A DNA stretch of 64,000 nucleotides from Vibrio agarivorans (GTDB lineage Bacteria > Pseudomonadota > Gammaproteobacteria > Enterobacterales > Vibrionaceae), in contig NZ_JAUFQF010000004.1 of NCBI RefSeq assembly GCF_030409635.1, positions 2,452,241-2,516,240 on the forward strand. Direction: 5' to 3'. A model generated the notes under the pieces. That model searched no databases. It saw only the letters and a program-made list of their open reading frames with translations, and had not been told where the DNA came from. Made by a program: the position numbers and the translations under genes. Within the stretch, counting starts at the first letter, position 1, and each line of letters opens with the position of its first letter. Of the stretch, positions 8,437 to 18,813 are shown piece after piece.

Positions 8437-11074
8437 AGGAATGAGTAAAACAGAGCCTACATCTAACACCTTTGAGCCTAATATCAAAAAGAACCGTGGT
8501 ATATCACCATTATGGCTCTTACCTATATTGACGATGCTGCTTGCTGGTTGGTTGGTCTTCAAAGCCGTTCATGATGCGGGTCAGCGTGTGCAAATCTATT
8601 TTTCGGATGCACAAGGTTTGATTGCCGGTAGAACTACCATTCGTTATCAAGGTTTAGAAGTCGGTATGGTGAGAGACATCAATCTGACCGAAGATCTTGA
8701 ACAAATTTACGTAGATGCAGACATCTACCCTCAAGCAAAGCAGCTTCTTACAGAAAATTCTCGCTTTTGGTTGGTCAAGCCTCAAGCCAGTCTATCTGGT
8801 GTAACTGGCCTTGATGCCTTAGTGTCAGGTAACTACATCGCCATTCAACCAGGCGATACTGAAGGCAAGCCAGCAACGAAATTTACGGCGCTTGATTTTG
8901 CCCCTGCCGATCAAGGGACTCGTGACGGCCTGAATATTGTCTTAAAGGCACGTGACCTCGGTGGCGTATCAGTTGGCTCACAAATTGTTTACCGCAAAAT
9001 TCCGATTGGTGAGGTCTATAGTTACCGCCTTGATGAAACGTCAAAATACGTCATGATCAAGGCCAATATCGATGATGACTACGCTCACATCATCACAGAT
9101 GAGAGCCGCTTTTGGAATGTGTCTGGTATTGGTGCCAGCATTGGTCTCGATGGTGTCGATATGCGACTAGAGAGCGTCAGTGCGCTGATTAACGGTGCGA
9201 TTGCTGTTGATTCACCCGACGGTGGGCTTCCCGTCATGGATGATACCGAATTTCAGTTATATAAAGACGTAAAAACTGCCGGGCGTGGTATCGCGATTCA
9301 AATCACTCTTCCCGACAATCATAATATTGCTTCAAGTGGCACATCTATCTTCTATCGAGGCATCGAAATTGGACAAGTCACACGCGTTAGTTTAAGTAAA
9401 AACCGCGAGCAAATCATCGCTCACGCAGCGATTGAGCCTGTTTTTGTTAATATGCTGACAGACCAAACCCAGTTCATTCTACAAGAAGCAAAAGTCTCTC
9501 TTTCTGGTGTAGAAAACCTTGGCAACCTAGTGAAAGGAAACTTCCTAACTATTGAACCTAAAGATGGCGAACGCGCTCGAGACTTTGTGGCTGTGCGCCA
9601 AGATGATTTCGACCGTCAATTGCCCAATTCACTGCCAATTAAGCTCATTTCTGATGATGCGTATGGATTAGAAGTCGGTACAGCCATCAACTATCGTGGC
9701 ATTAAGGTGGGCACTGTTACTGCCATTAACTTAGTAGATGAGTCAGTCATTTTTGATGTATTGATTGAGGGAGAATATGCTCAACTCATCCGCTCAACTA
9801 ATCGTTTCTTTGTTGCCGGTACGGCAACCGTGCAGTTCGATGAGCAAGGACTCAATGTCCGTGTTCCTCCAGCCAAGCAACTCCTAGAAGGTAGTATCAG
9901 TTTTCTTAGTGATGGTAATGCCAAAGCCAGCGACAAATACACACTCTTTAGAAGTCAATCACACTCTGAGCTAGCACAGTTCAATCAATCGGGCTCACAA
10001 AAGCTCACCCTTATTGCAGATGAGTTGCCGCCTATCTCTATGGGTGCCCCGCTTCTCTACCGTAACCTGCAAGTGGGTAAAGTCGTAGACTACAAACTAA
10101 GCAAAGATGGTGTGAATGTTTTAGTCAGTATTGAAAATCAATACCGTTACCTCATTGACTCGGATACCGTGTTCTGGAATCGCTCGGGGGTAGAGGTGGA
10201 TGCGAGCTTCTCTGGTATCAAAGTGAAAGCTTCACCACTTAAAACCTTGGTTAATGGCGGTATCGCCTTTGACAGCATTCAGGGTGTAAGCAATAAAGTC
10301 GATAAACGTTGGAAACTCTACGACAGCTTGGACAAAGCAAAATCTTATGGGCACTACATTACGCTGCGCGGTAGTCATACTCATGAACTGAATGTCGGAA
10401 CCAAGATCCGATATGGCTCGGTCGTTGTCGGTGAAATCACTGATATTACCCCGAATTTCAGTAATGACTCGTTTGAGTTTGGTGCACGCATCTATCCACA
10501 GTATGCGGATTCCGTTGCGCGCAGCGCGAGTCAGTTTTACATCGCTCCGGTTGAAGTGAGTCTGTCGGGCATACGTAATCTCAAAAGTGCGTTAAACCCA
10601 CAGGTCACTGTCATCCCAGGCGAAGGTCCGAAAGCGAGCCAATTTACGCTGCAGAATAACGTGATTGAGCGCTACGACTATACCCTCACCCTGCAAAGCG
10701 AAACGCGAAGTTCTGTGCAAATAGGAACGCCAGTCACCTATCGCGAGATGCAAGTAGGTAGCGTTATTGGTGTTTCTCTTGGTGAGTTTGCCGATCGCGT
10801 GATCACAACAATCACGATTGAGCCAGAGTATCGCTATTTGGTTCGAGCAAATAGTGTCTTTTGGAATGCGTCAGGCTTAGATGTGTCGATTGGTTTGACT
10901 GGCGCGAAAGTCAAAGCCGGAACCATTGATAGCATTATTAAAGGTGGTATCGCATTTGCAACACCACAAGAGTCGCAATTAAAACCACCGGCTAAGTCTG
11001 GCTATACCTTCTTCCTCAATGCACAAGCAAAAGAGGAGTGGACGTCATGGCGAACGCCTATCCCTAAGCCTTAG
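8429..11074 (+). CDS. letB: LetB (YebT) multi-MCE-domain lipid transport protein
   Basis: 881 residues, close to the 877 of E. coli LetB. One N-terminal membrane helix (about 25-46) anchors a periplasmic chain of seven MCE repeats. Each repeat is recognisable by a variant of YRGIEIGxVxxxxL and a later FW/FFVxxPxxSLSGVxNL block. In E. coli these domains stack into a tunnel spanning the periplasm. It overlaps letA by 8 bp and is followed by a terminator, so the unit is exporter-letA-letB. Confidence 0.96.
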   Translation: MSEGMSKTEPTSNTFEPNIKKNRGISPLWLLPILTMLLAGWLVFKAVHDAGQRVQIYFSDAQGLIAGRTTIRYQGLEVGMVRDINLTEDLEQIYVDADIYPQAKQLLTENSRFWLVKPQASLSGVTGLDALVSGNYIAIQPGDTEGKPATKFTALDFAPADQGTRDGLNIVLKARDLGGVSVGSQIVYRKIPIGEVYSYRLDETSKYVMIKANIDDDYAHIITDESRFWNVSGIGASIGLDGVDMRLESVSALINGAIAVDSPDGGLPVMDDTEFQLYKDVKTAGRGIAIQITLPDNHNIASSGTSIFYRGIEIGQVTRVSLSKNREQIIAHAAIEPVFVNMLTDQTQFILQEAKVSLSGVENLGNLVKGNFLTIEPKDGERARDFVAVRQDDFDRQLPNSLPIKLISDDAYGLEVGTAINYRGIKVGTVTAINLVDESVIFDVLIEGEYAQLIRSTNRFFVAGTATVQFDEQGLNVRVPPAKQLLEGSISFLSDGNAKASDKYTLFRSQSHSELAQFNQSGSQKLTLIADELPPISMGAPLLYRNLQVGKVVDYKLSKDGVNVLVSIENQYRYLIDSDTVFWNRSGVEVDASFSGIKVKASPLKTLVNGGIAFDSIQGVSNKVDKRWKLYDSLDKAKSYGHYITLRGSHTHELNVGTKIRYGSVVVGEITDITPNFSNDSFEFGARIYPQYADSVARSASQFYIAPVEVSLSGIRNLKSALNPQVTVIPGEGPKASQFTLQNNVIERYDYTLTLQSETRSSVQIGTPVTYREMQVGSVIGVSLGEFADRVITTITIEPEYRYLVRANSVFWNASGLDVSIGLTGAKVKAGTIDSIIKGGIAFATPQESQLKPPAKSGYTFFLNAQAKEEWTSWRTPIPKP

Positions 11075-11098
11075 AGTGACTTGAACCGTCGTAATTAG

Positions 11099-11119
11099 CC
11101 CTCAAACGAGGGTTTTTTT
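11099..11119 (+). terminator. Terminator after letB
   Basis: A CCCTC/GAGGG stem with a 4-nt loop followed by seven T, 25 bp after the letB stop. Confidence 0.8.
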
Positions 11120-11181
11120 GTGCCCCTTTTCCTAGCTGTATTTGCTATACTCCCCTTTTTTAAAAGCCCAGAGACCTTTCC

Positions 11182-12603
11182 GTGCATCCGAACGTCTATC
11201 TTCCACAACAGTTCATCGACCACATTGCCACCATTCTTCCTAATGGTGAGAATATTCAAGATTTCGTCGCTGCATGCCAACGACCGCTTAGAAAGAGTAT
11301 TCGAGTCAATACCTTAAAAGTTTCCATCGAGGACTTTTTGGAAATAGCGCAACGTAATCAGTGGGCATTAGAGCCGGTACCATGGTGTAAAGAAGGTTTT
11401 TGGATTGACGCCGATGAATCGCAAGTCCCTCTTGGAAACAGTGCAGAGCACATGGCGGGTTGGTTCTACATTCAGGAAGCCAGTTCGATGCTGCCACCAG
11501 TGGCGCTGTATTATGATGCGGATAATGCGTTTGAACGCGTTCTTGATATGGCTGCAGCACCAGGTTCTAAAACAACACAAATCGCCGCTCTGATGGATAA
11601 TCAGGGCTTGCTTGTCGCTAATGAATACTCATCAAGCCGCGTAAAGGTGCTGCACGCGAATATCGAACGTTGCGGCGTACGCAATGCTGCGCTGAGCAAT
11701 TATGATGGGCAGGTATTTGGTGGTTGGCTACCAGAAACCTTCGATGCCGTCCTGATTGACGCCCCTTGCGGCGGCGAAGGCACGGTACGTAAAGACGAAG
11801 ATGCGTTAAAAAACTGGAGTATGGACTCGATTCATTCCATCGCCGACACCCAGAGACAGCTTATCGAAAGTGCTTTCCATACGTTAAAGCCCGGTGGTGA
11901 GATGGTGTACTCTACCTGTACGTTGAGCCATGAAGAAAACCAAGCGGTTTGTCAGCATCTAATCGATACCTTTGGTGACAGCGTCACTACTGTGAGCTTA
12001 GAAAGCTTATTCTCTGGTGCTGAAAAAGCTCTGACAGAAGAAGGCTACCTGCATGTCTTCCCTCAAGTTTATGACAGTGAGGGGTTTTTCATCGCGAAGT
12101 TCAAAAAACTAGCTAGTGTTGAGCCACCTAAAGTGAAAAAGCGTTTGGGCAAGTTCCCTTTTGTGGAAATCGCTAACAAGCAAGCTAATGAAATTGAAAT
12201 GCTACTCAACAAAATACTCGGGCTTACGCTACCTAGTAATACCCGACTGTGGCAGCGTGACAATGATATCTGGCTGTTCCCTGAAACACTCAAGCCATTG
12301 TTGGGTGAATTCAAGTTCTCTCGTATGGGAATCAAAATTGCTGAGGCGCACAAAAAAGGCTATCGCTGGACACACCAGGCGGCTATGGCGTTAACAGGTG
12401 AAAACTGCCCTGTTGTCGCTCTTACGGTTGAAGAGGCTCGTGAATGGTACATGGGACGAGACGTGCGCCCTGCGCTTTCTGGACAGAGTGGTGAAACTCT
12501 TGTGTCCTACAACGGCATGATCATCGGGTTAGGCAAATGGGTCGGCAATCGTATAAAGAATGGTTTACCACGTGAATTAGTGCGAGATAAAAACCTTTTC
12601 TAG
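11182..12603 (+). CDS. rsmF: 16S rRNA m5C1407 methyltransferase RsmF
   Basis: 473 residues from a GTG start. It is a SAM-dependent RNA m5C methyltransferase of the YebU type, with an N-terminal RACQRPLRKSIRVNTLK-like segment, SAM motif AAAPGSKTTQIA, motif IV DAPCGGEG (E. coli has DAPCSGEG) and motif VI YSTCTL. Both cysteines used in m5C chemistry are present. The C-terminal PUA-like part (RMGIKIAEAHKKGYRW) marks RsmF rather than RsmB. It follows letB as in E. coli, but after a terminator, so it has its own promoter. Confidence 0.96.
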   Translation: MHPNVYLPQQFIDHIATILPNGENIQDFVAACQRPLRKSIRVNTLKVSIEDFLEIAQRNQWALEPVPWCKEGFWIDADESQVPLGNSAEHMAGWFYIQEASSMLPPVALYYDADNAFERVLDMAAAPGSKTTQIAALMDNQGLLVANEYSSSRVKVLHANIERCGVRNAALSNYDGQVFGGWLPETFDAVLIDAPCGGEGTVRKDEDALKNWSMDSIHSIADTQRQLIESAFHTLKPGGEMVYSTCTLSHEENQAVCQHLIDTFGDSVTTVSLESLFSGAEKALTEEGYLHVFPQVYDSEGFFIAKFKKLASVEPPKVKKRLGKFPFVEIANKQANEIEMLLNKILGLTLPSNTRLWQRDNDIWLFPETLKPLLGEFKFSRMGIKIAEAHKKGYRWTHQAAMALTGENCPVVALTVEEAREWYMGRDVRPALSGQSGETLVSYNGMIIGLGKWVGNRIKNGLPRELVRDKNLF

Positions 12604-12798
12604 CTCTGAACGGGTTGTAATTTGTCTGACAGACGAAAAATAATTTCCGAATAAGTGATTGATTATTCGCTCACCCAGTAGGAGATAAGTTGGACTTTCT
12701 TGCTATCGACTGGAAGTTTCTTCGGTCTGCGCTAATCTAAATAGTAACTCGTAAGCGTTCTAACCTTAGCGCAGGCTCATAAAAGAGCCCATTCCCCT

Positions 12799-12834
12799 AA
12801 GCCCCAATCAGGATCAGATTCGGGCTTTTTTTTG
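12799..12834 (+). terminator. Terminator in the rsmF-cvfB gap
   Basis: An AAGCCC/GGGCTT stem followed by eight T, about 195 bp after rsmF. The distance from the rsmF stop leaves room for a small RNA ending here. I see no open frame in 12604-12798 worth calling. Confidence 0.6.
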
Positions 12835-12896
12835 TCTCAAAGACTGAGCACTTTCAAACTCATTTACCATTAACTACCAGCTATAGTGACGAAAAA

Positions 12897-12915
12897 GGCG
12901 CTCGATTTGAGCGCC
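12897..12915 (-). terminator. Terminator of the CvfB-like gene
   Basis: A perfect 7-bp GGCGCTC/GAGCGCC stem with a 5-nt loop. On the minus strand it is followed by five T. It lies 32 bp downstream of the CvfB-like stop. Confidence 0.85.
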
Positions 12916-12947
12916 TTAATATAAGTTATCGACTCTTTTCAGGTGAA

Positions 12948-13790
12948 TCAGTCTTGTTTTTCAAGGTAGATACCGTCTTTTTCAATACGGATCAGGCCTT
13001 GTTTATACAAACCACCGATACTTTTCTTAAACGTGCCTTTACTGGTACGGAAAATATCAAAGATCGCTTCAGGGCTAGATTTATCACTTAGTGGCAAGTA
13101 GCCGTCACGCTTCTCAAGCTGGGCAATGATCTTTTCAGAGAGATCATCCATTTTTGCCACACCAACCTTTTGCAAGGCTAAATCAATCTTGCCATCTTCA
13201 CGAATGTTCTTGATGAAGCCTTTTAGTTTCTTACCGACAAAAATCTTACCAATTACATCCGACGGGAATAACATGCCCCAATGCTCGCCATTGACGATCG
13301 CTTTAAAGCCTAGGTCACTGCGCTCTGCAATAATCAGGTCTACTTGTTCATTGCGTTGGTAGTGCGCTGGTGTCTTGTTCAACAGCTTGTTGAACTTAGT
13401 TGTACCGACGATACGTCCTGAAGCTTTGTCTGTATAAACGTAAACCAGAACGCTTTGGCCTTCGCGAAAACGGGCACGTTGTTCGCTAAATGGGATCAAT
13501 AGATCTTTACTCTTAATGCCCCAGTTTGCAAAAGCACCGGTAGAGTTGACGCCTTCAATCTTCATCAGGCCCCACTCACCCACTTCAGCGATCGGTTTTT
13601 CTGTGGTTGCCACGATTTCGTTATCAGAATCGAAATAGATGAAGGCATCAAGGTGATCACCTACAGCAACATTGTCTGGACAGAATCGATTTGGCAGTAA
13701 GGCGCTACCGTATTCACCTGCATCTAAAAATACGCCGAAGTCAGTTTTTTTCGTTACTTCAAGTGAATGTGTGCGTCCAATTTGAATCAT
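12948..13790 (-). CDS. CvfB/YitL-like S1-domain RNA-binding protein
   Basis: 280 residues from the ATG at 13790. The longer open frame upstream is rejected because homologues begin near MIQIGRTHSLEV and an AGAG site precedes this ATG. Three tandem S1-like beta-barrel segments (residues about 1-65, 68-130, 140-215) are followed by a C-terminal winged-helix segment (ISPEAIFDIFRTSKGTFKKSIG-like, 230-275). The family binds RNA; in Staphylococcus it is called conserved virulence factor B. No neighbours share its operon. Confidence 0.88.
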   Translation of the reverse strand: MIQIGRTHSLEVTKKTDFGVFLDAGEYGSALLPNRFCPDNVAVGDHLDAFIYFDSDNEIVATTEKPIAEVGEWGLMKIEGVNSTGAFANWGIKSKDLLIPFSEQRARFREGQSVLVYVYTDKASGRIVGTTKFNKLLNKTPAHYQRNEQVDLIIAERSDLGFKAIVNGEHWGMLFPSDVIGKIFVGKKLKGFIKNIREDGKIDLALQKVGVAKMDDLSEKIIAQLEKRDGYLPLSDKSSPEAIFDIFRTSKGTFKKSIGGLYKQGLIRIEKDGIYLEKQD

Positions 13791-14057
13791 AGTGCTCTCT
13801 TTGCGCTTAACCTGTAAGCGAATAGTGGAATAGGTTTCGTCAACGAAGTTGATAAATTTACACCGCTCTAACGATAAGTTTATGTATACTTTAAAAGTTT
13901 CATGCAAACTTCTTATTTGGATATCGCCAGTGCGTTCTAAAACAGCTACCCTCAGTATACTGTCTCGTCTTCGAAAAACGTATTGGCGCTGATTATACCC
14001 AAACTCGAGCTTGGTTTTAGCCTAAAAGCCAATTTATTTTCATATTAGAGGTGTTAT

Positions 14058-15464
14058 TTGATTACCGTTGATAAGCAGGATGCAATTACTCTCAAGCTAT
14101 CTCAAGTGATGGCGGCGAGTAAAAAGACCGAACTCGATTTTTATCTGTTTGTTCCTGGAGAACTCGGACTCGGACCTGATGTAATCAAAGAAAACGAAAT
14201 TTACTACAGCTCTCTGCACCAAAAGCGAACTTACTTCAGTGACAAAACGCACCTACCCTTGGTACACAGTCGATTGGCAAAGCGTGGGATCGTCTCTTCT
14301 GCTCAATATCGTGTGAGCTTAAGTCTTTATGCCTATCAGTACGTCATTGCGCTTGATAAGTCGATAGCCGACCTCAATAGCAAAGCCGAAAAAGAACAAG
14401 CGATTGATGAAGATAGCGTCGATGATGTTATTGATTTAGCGTTAGACATTCTCAAACGGTTACGCCGCTCAGTTCCGTTTGATGAAGGAATGAAACGCTA
14501 TTACGCCAATATCGATAACTACTTGTCTTGGTACACCGAGCAAAAGTTTTTGTCGCTTGTGGCTCACCTACCTCGTGAAGGTGACTATAAAACCGTAAAA
14601 GAGCGACTTTTAACCATTGCCGAAAAAGAGATTGCTCACCGTAAGCTCAATGACTACAACTCGGAAAACGTTCGAAAATCGGCGACACGAATGAGCAATA
14701 AAATGCGTCTACTGCGCCGATTAATTGAGCACCCTATCGTGCTCAAAGAAAAATCGATGTCTTTGGGTGCTAACTTGCAGCGTATCGTTAAGGGGGTTGC
14801 TACTGGCTTTGTAATGGTTTTTGTTACCGTCACCGCGATAGTGGCACGAGACTATTGGGGAGAGATTACCGCATCATTCATTATTGCGATGTCTTTTGTT
14901 TACGCGCTGCGCGAGATCTTCAAAGACGATTTGCGAGATATTATGTGGCGCTGGATCCGCAAAGGTCGAGCTAAATGGCGCCGAAAGTACTTTGACCCGT
15001 CTACAAACAAAGCGGTGGGCCAAAAGCTCGAATGGCTCGAGTTTACATCACTCAGTAAACTGCCAGATCGCATTCAGTCGATACGTAAAAAACGCGTCGC
15101 ACAACGCGAAGAGCAGATTCTCCACTACCGTTACGAAGTCGAGATGGCAACCTCACGCTTTTTAAGTGGCTATGAGCAAACGCGCGAAAACCTTTATCTC
15201 AATATGCGCTTTCTTACCCGCTTGATGGACAAAGGCTCAAACAAAGTCTATCGCCTTAACAATGGTCAAGTGGTTAAAGACTCTGTTGAAAAACGCCACC
15301 TATTGAACCTCATTGCACGTGAAGTCAATGAAAAGGGCGAGGCAACGTACTATCGATGGAAGCTCGTTATGAACCGCAGCAAAGTGGTGGATGTTGAGCC
15401 GATTCCGGTTGCTGATTTTAAGCCGAAGTTTTTAGGCACAGACAAGCTTAACGACGCTGTTTAA
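14058..15464 (+). CDS. Conserved inner-membrane protein of unknown function
   Basis: 468 residues from a TTG start preceded by AGAGGTG. The N-terminal soluble part (1-240) contains a charged helical stretch, two membrane helices span about 243-285 (GVATGFVMVFVTVTAIV and ITASFIIAMSFVYAL), and the C-terminal part is rich in Arg/Lys at the membrane border. It resembles long uncharacterised proteins of Vibrio and relatives; I can name no domain. Its 3' end overlaps the convergent gene by 17 bp. Confidence 0.82.
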   Translation: MITVDKQDAITLKLSQVMAASKKTELDFYLFVPGELGLGPDVIKENEIYYSSLHQKRTYFSDKTHLPLVHSRLAKRGIVSSAQYRVSLSLYAYQYVIALDKSIADLNSKAEKEQAIDEDSVDDVIDLALDILKRLRRSVPFDEGMKRYYANIDNYLSWYTEQKFLSLVAHLPREGDYKTVKERLLTIAEKEIAHRKLNDYNSENVRKSATRMSNKMRLLRRLIEHPIVLKEKSMSLGANLQRIVKGVATGFVMVFVTVTAIVARDYWGEITASFIIAMSFVYALREIFKDDLRDIMWRWIRKGRAKWRRKYFDPSTNKAVGQKLEWLEFTSLSKLPDRIQSIRKKRVAQREEQILHYRYEVEMATSRFLSGYEQTRENLYLNMRFLTRLMDKGSNKVYRLNNGQVVKDSVEKRHLLNLIAREVNEKGEATYYRWKLVMNRSKVVDVEPIPVADFKPKFLGTDKLNDAV

Positions 15465-15924
15465 CAGAAAGGGTTAATACAAAGCGTGCCATGACTTCAT
15501 CGCCATGGAGTGATGGGCACAGTGCATTGATGGTGACAGATTCATTAATGCGCTCACCGGTTTCAATGGCGCTATCTAACATATTATCGATTAGCGCCCC
15601 ATCCTCACACACGAACACCACGCTAGCTTCTGGCCGTTTGAGAAACTCCCCTTGCACCGCTTTAAACGCCAGGCTGATTTTTTCACCACGACTCTCTGCC
15701 TTACTCATTGCCATAAAACCACCGGCTATATCAGCGCCAACGGCGAGTGCCCCAAAATACATGCTGTTGAGGTGATTTTTCGTTCGACGTTTGAGAGGGA
15801 TACGTATCTCTACTTTCTGTTCATTGAGCGTCAGTATTTTAGGTCTGCAGTACCAAATCAGAGGGACTTTCGACCAACCAAAAAGAGATAGGTAGAGATT
15901 AGCTTTAAAAAGAGGTGAGAACAT
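15448..15924 (-). CDS. DUF4442 hotdog-fold protein, thioesterase-like
   Basis: 158 residues from the ATG at 15924, chosen because AAGG lies 7 nt upstream; the Met 10 codons earlier has no ribosome site. The sequence NSMYFGALAVGADIAGGFMAM matches the central helix of hotdog-fold thioesterase-like proteins. The reaction and substrate are unknown. Stop and stop of the facing gene overlap by 17 bp. Confidence 0.78.
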   Translation of the reverse strand: MFSPLFKANLYLSLFGWSKVPLIWYCRPKILTLNEQKVEIRIPLKRRTKNHLNSMYFGALAVGADIAGGFMAMSKAESRGEKISLAFKAVQGEFLKRPEASVVFVCEDGALIDNMLDSAIETGERINESVTINALCPSLHGDEVMARFVLTLSVKQRR

Positions 15925-16045
15925 AATTCGCCTTAACGTGGTATCCAACAGCATTGTGGTATGACCAGTTAAGGCGATATTTTACAAGTGTGCAACACAG
16001 TTATCAGCTTTCTGTGATATTGGTGTCGAGCTTGATGGGGATAAG

Positions 16046-16864
16046 TTACGACGTAACTACTACTGATAGCTCTTTATTATCAGCAAGTAACGCTTGATAA
16101 GCTCGGTTACTCTCTAGTGCTTCAGTCAGCAGAATCGCAGGTTTCTTACCTGCCACTGCTGCCATTTGCGCTGCAGTGACCAGGTGAACGACAGACTCAT
16201 TATCTGGTGCATAGCTGTGCTTGTGCACAGGGTTACTCTTATCGACCCCAAGGGTAAATTGCGTCAGATCTTCACTATCGATCACGAGTCCATCAAAATA
16301 GTGAAGTAGTCGCTCTGCTAGTAGCGCGGATGATGGCACATTAATCGAGAACAGAACTTTAAGCCCTTCGAGCCCTCTCGGTAGCCCCTGCTCTGCTAAT
16401 TTATCAATAATGCGCGCGGCGTCAGCTAAGCTACGAACAAATGGCACGACGATTGAGACATTCGAGAAATTTTCTCTTAATGCTTTAATCAAATCACACT
16501 CAAGTTTGAACCAAGCTTGGTAATCGCTGTCTGCATAGCGTGCAACGCCACGAACTCCCATTAAAGGGTTAGTTTCAGGTTCAACAAGATTGGCTGTCGA
16601 TTGGTTGATAATATCGCTCGTGAACTTATCTAGACTCACACGCAGAGTCGCTTCTGAACTTACTTGCGATTTCATTTGGTTAACGAGCTTGTCAATTAGT
16701 GACGAGGTATTTGCCTCTACAGACTGAATGTCACTCAATAATTTTTTGTTGTCAGCGAGACGCAGCCAATCGCCTAAAGACAGATAACAAAATGTACCTG
16801 AATCAAGTTGTTGTGACGGAAGGAATTGCCCCAACTGCTGAGAGAAATGATGACCTTGCTCCAT
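16046..16864 (-). CDS. Stand-alone PEP-utilising-enzyme barrel domain, apparently catalytically degenerate
   Basis: 272 residues from the ATG at 16864, which has AAGG upstream. Residues about 100-270 align with the C-terminal TIM-barrel of PEP synthase: PLMGVRGVARY resembles PMLGFRGASRY, then VPFVRSLADA, LLAERLLHYFDGLVI and EDLTQFTLGVDK. The nucleotide and phosphohistidine domains are absent. The GSND motif reads DSED, and the conserved Cys segment (CGxxP) is replaced by LLTEAL. I infer a non-catalytic paralogue with a regulatory or unknown role. It is divergent from the DAHP synthase gene. Confidence 0.75.
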   Translation of the reverse strand: MEQGHHFSQQLGQFLPSQQLDSGTFCYLSLGDWLRLADNKKLLSDIQSVEANTSSLIDKLVNQMKSQVSSEATLRVSLDKFTSDIINQSTANLVEPETNPLMGVRGVARYADSDYQAWFKLECDLIKALRENFSNVSIVVPFVRSLADAARIIDKLAEQGLPRGLEGLKVLFSINVPSSALLAERLLHYFDGLVIDSEDLTQFTLGVDKSNPVHKHSYAPDNESVVHLVTAAQMAAVAGKKPAILLTEALESNRAYQALLADNKELSVVVTS

Positions 16865-17092
16865 GCTATCCCTTATCATTATGCATTATGTACTTCATGT
16901 TTAGTGTTGACATTACCGACACATGAGACCGAATACAAGTATCCAATTCACTTATAACGCATAAAAATGCAAGAATTATGCAATTGACGCTACTTTTGTT
17001 TGTGAAACGCATTTTGTTGTAGTTAAACGGTTTCATGTAGCGCCATTTTTCGTTATCTTTGCTGTTTCCAAAAAACATAATTAGGCGATTTT

Positions 17093-18154
17093 ATGCCATT
17101 AAAAACAGATGAATTGCGTACTCAACCGCTCGGACCTATGCCAGCTCCTGCGGAACTGAGTCAAGCTCACCCTCTTACAGATGATGTTGCTGCACGCATT
17201 GAACTATCACGCCGCCAAATCGAGAAAATTTTAACCGGCGAAGACGATCGTCTTCTTTGTATCGTTGGCCCTTGCTCTGTGCATGACACTGAAGCGGCTA
17301 TCGATTACGCAAACCGCCTTGCAACTGTTCAAGAGCAATACAAAGATGAACTTTTCATCGTTATGCGCACCTACTTTGAGAAGCCACGCACCGTTGTCGG
17401 TTGGAAAGGTCTGATTACTGACCCTAACCTAGATGGTTCATACGCACTTGAAGCGGGTCTACATAAGGCGCGTAAACTGCTTCTAGACATCAATAAGCTT
17501 GGTCTTGCAACGGCAACTGAATTCCTAGACATGATTACGGGGCAATATATTGCAGATCTAATCTCTTGGGGTGCTATCGGTGCGCGTACTACAGAATCTC
17601 AGATTCACCGTGAAATGGCTTCTGCGCTCTCTTGCCCGGTTGGCTTCAAAAACGGTACGAACGGTAATGTGAAGATTTCTATCGATGCGATTCGCGCATC
17701 GAAAGCGTCTCACTACTTCTATTCACCAGATAAAAACGGCCGCATGACCGTTTACCGCACGTCTGGTAACCCATACGGTCACGTGATTCTACGTGGTGGT
17801 GATACGGGCCCTAACTTCGACGCTGCCTCTGTGGCATCAGCATGTGAAAAACTCAAAGAGTTTGACCTTCCACAACGCTTGATCGTTGACTTCAGCCATG
17901 CGAACTGTGAAAAGCAGCACCGCAAACAGCTGGATGTAGCAAAAGACATCTGTGAGCAAATGGCCAACGGCAGTCACCAAGTTGCCGGTATTATGGCGGA
18001 GAGCTTCATCGAAGAAGGCAACCAGTCAATGGCAGATATCCATAATCTTGAATATGGTAAATCGATCACTGACCCTTGCTTGAGCTGGGCTCACACGCAA
18101 CAAATGTTAGATATGCTTTCAGATGGTGTGAAAGCACGTCGTAACCACAAATAA
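17093..18154 (+). CDS. aroH: 3-deoxy-7-phosphoheptulonate (DAHP) synthase, AroH-like
   Basis: 353 residues. It condenses PEP and erythrose-4-phosphate in the first step of the shikimate pathway. Among the three E. coli paralogues it is closest to the Trp-sensitive Aro[56 protein letters not shown] and VAGIMAESF are nearly identical. Metal and substrate residues [15 protein letters not shown] and GARTTESQ are intact. I did not find a clear TrpR or TyrR operator in 16865-17092. It is 11 bp before yajQ, so co-transcribed. Confidence 0.94.
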   Translation: MPLKTDELRTQPLGPMPAPAELSQAHPLTDDVAARIELSRRQIEKILTGEDDRLLCIVGPCSVHDTEAAIDYANRLATVQEQYKDELFIVMRTYFEKPRTVVGWKGLITDPNLDGSYALEAGLHKARKLLLDINKLGLATATEFLDMITGQYIADLISWGAIGARTTESQIHREMASALSCPVGFKNGTNGNVKISIDAIRASKASHYFYSPDKNGRMTVYRTSGNPYGHVILRGGDTGPNFDAASVASACEKLKEFDLPQRLIVDFSHANCEKQHRKQLDVAKDICEQMANGSHQVAGIMAESFIEEGNQSMADIHNLEYGKSITDPCLSWAHTQQMLDMLSDGVKARRNHK

Positions 18155-18165
18155 GGAATAGAACC

Positions 18166-18648
18166 ATGCCTTCTTTTGATATCGTTTCTGAAATCGATAC
18201 TGTTGAACTGCGTAACGCTATTGAAAACGCGAACCGTGAGCTATCCACTCGATTTGACTTCCGTAATGTAGAAGCAAGTTTCGAGATGGTTGAAGAAACA
18301 GCAAAGCTTTCTGCCGAGGGCGAGTTCCAGCTAAAACAGATGCGTGACATGCTGCGTGCCAACCTGACAAAGCGTGGTGTTGATGTCAACGCAATGGAAG
18401 CGCAAGATCCAAGCGCTTCTGGTAAAATGTGGAGCCAAACGTGTGTTTTCAAGCAAGGTATCGAAACACCTATCGCGAAGAAAATTGTCAAGCTAGTTAA
18501 AGACTCTAAGATCAAGGTTCAAGTTTCTATCCAAGGCGAGAAGGTTCGTGTTACTGGTAAGAAACGCGACGATCTTCAAGCAACAATGCAACTTGTTCGT
18601 GAAGGTGAACTGGACCAACCATTCCAGTTTAATAACTTTCGTGACTAG
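18166..18648 (+). CDS. yajQ: YajQ-family nucleotide-binding protein
   Basis: 160 residues, the full family length. It starts [20 protein letters not shown] and ends in [10 protein letters not shown], both typical, with the two-RNP-like fold expected across 1-90 and 90-160. Members bind tRNA or cyclic di-GMP in various species. Its translation probably follows aroH (11 bp gap) and a strong terminator closes the unit. Confidence 0.95.
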   Translation: MPSFDIVSEIDTVELRNAIENANRELSTRFDFRNVEASFEMVEETAKLSAEGEFQLKQMRDMLRANLTKRGVDVNAMEAQDPSASGKMWSQTCVFKQGIETPIAKKIVKLVKDSKIKVQVSIQGEKVRVTGKKRDDLQATMQLVREGELDQPFQFNNFRD

Positions 18649-18690
18649 TTAGTCTACCGTTCGTGTTTCACGAATCGAGGTGGTGAGAAT

Positions 18691-18717
18691 AGCAGCGCTC
18701 AACAGCGCTGCTTTTTT
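18691..18717 (+). terminator. Terminator of aroH-yajQ
   Basis: A 9-bp perfect stem (AGCAGCGCT with AGCGCTGCT), 4-nt loop and six T, 42 bp after yajQ. Confidence 0.92.
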
Positions 18718-18813
18718 GTATCTATGCCTTCGACTTTGATCCCTAATTGGCCAAGCGCGTAATTATCAGAGCAATTCACAGGAGTTAAAATCCCACTGAC
18801 AAAGGACAGCAAA

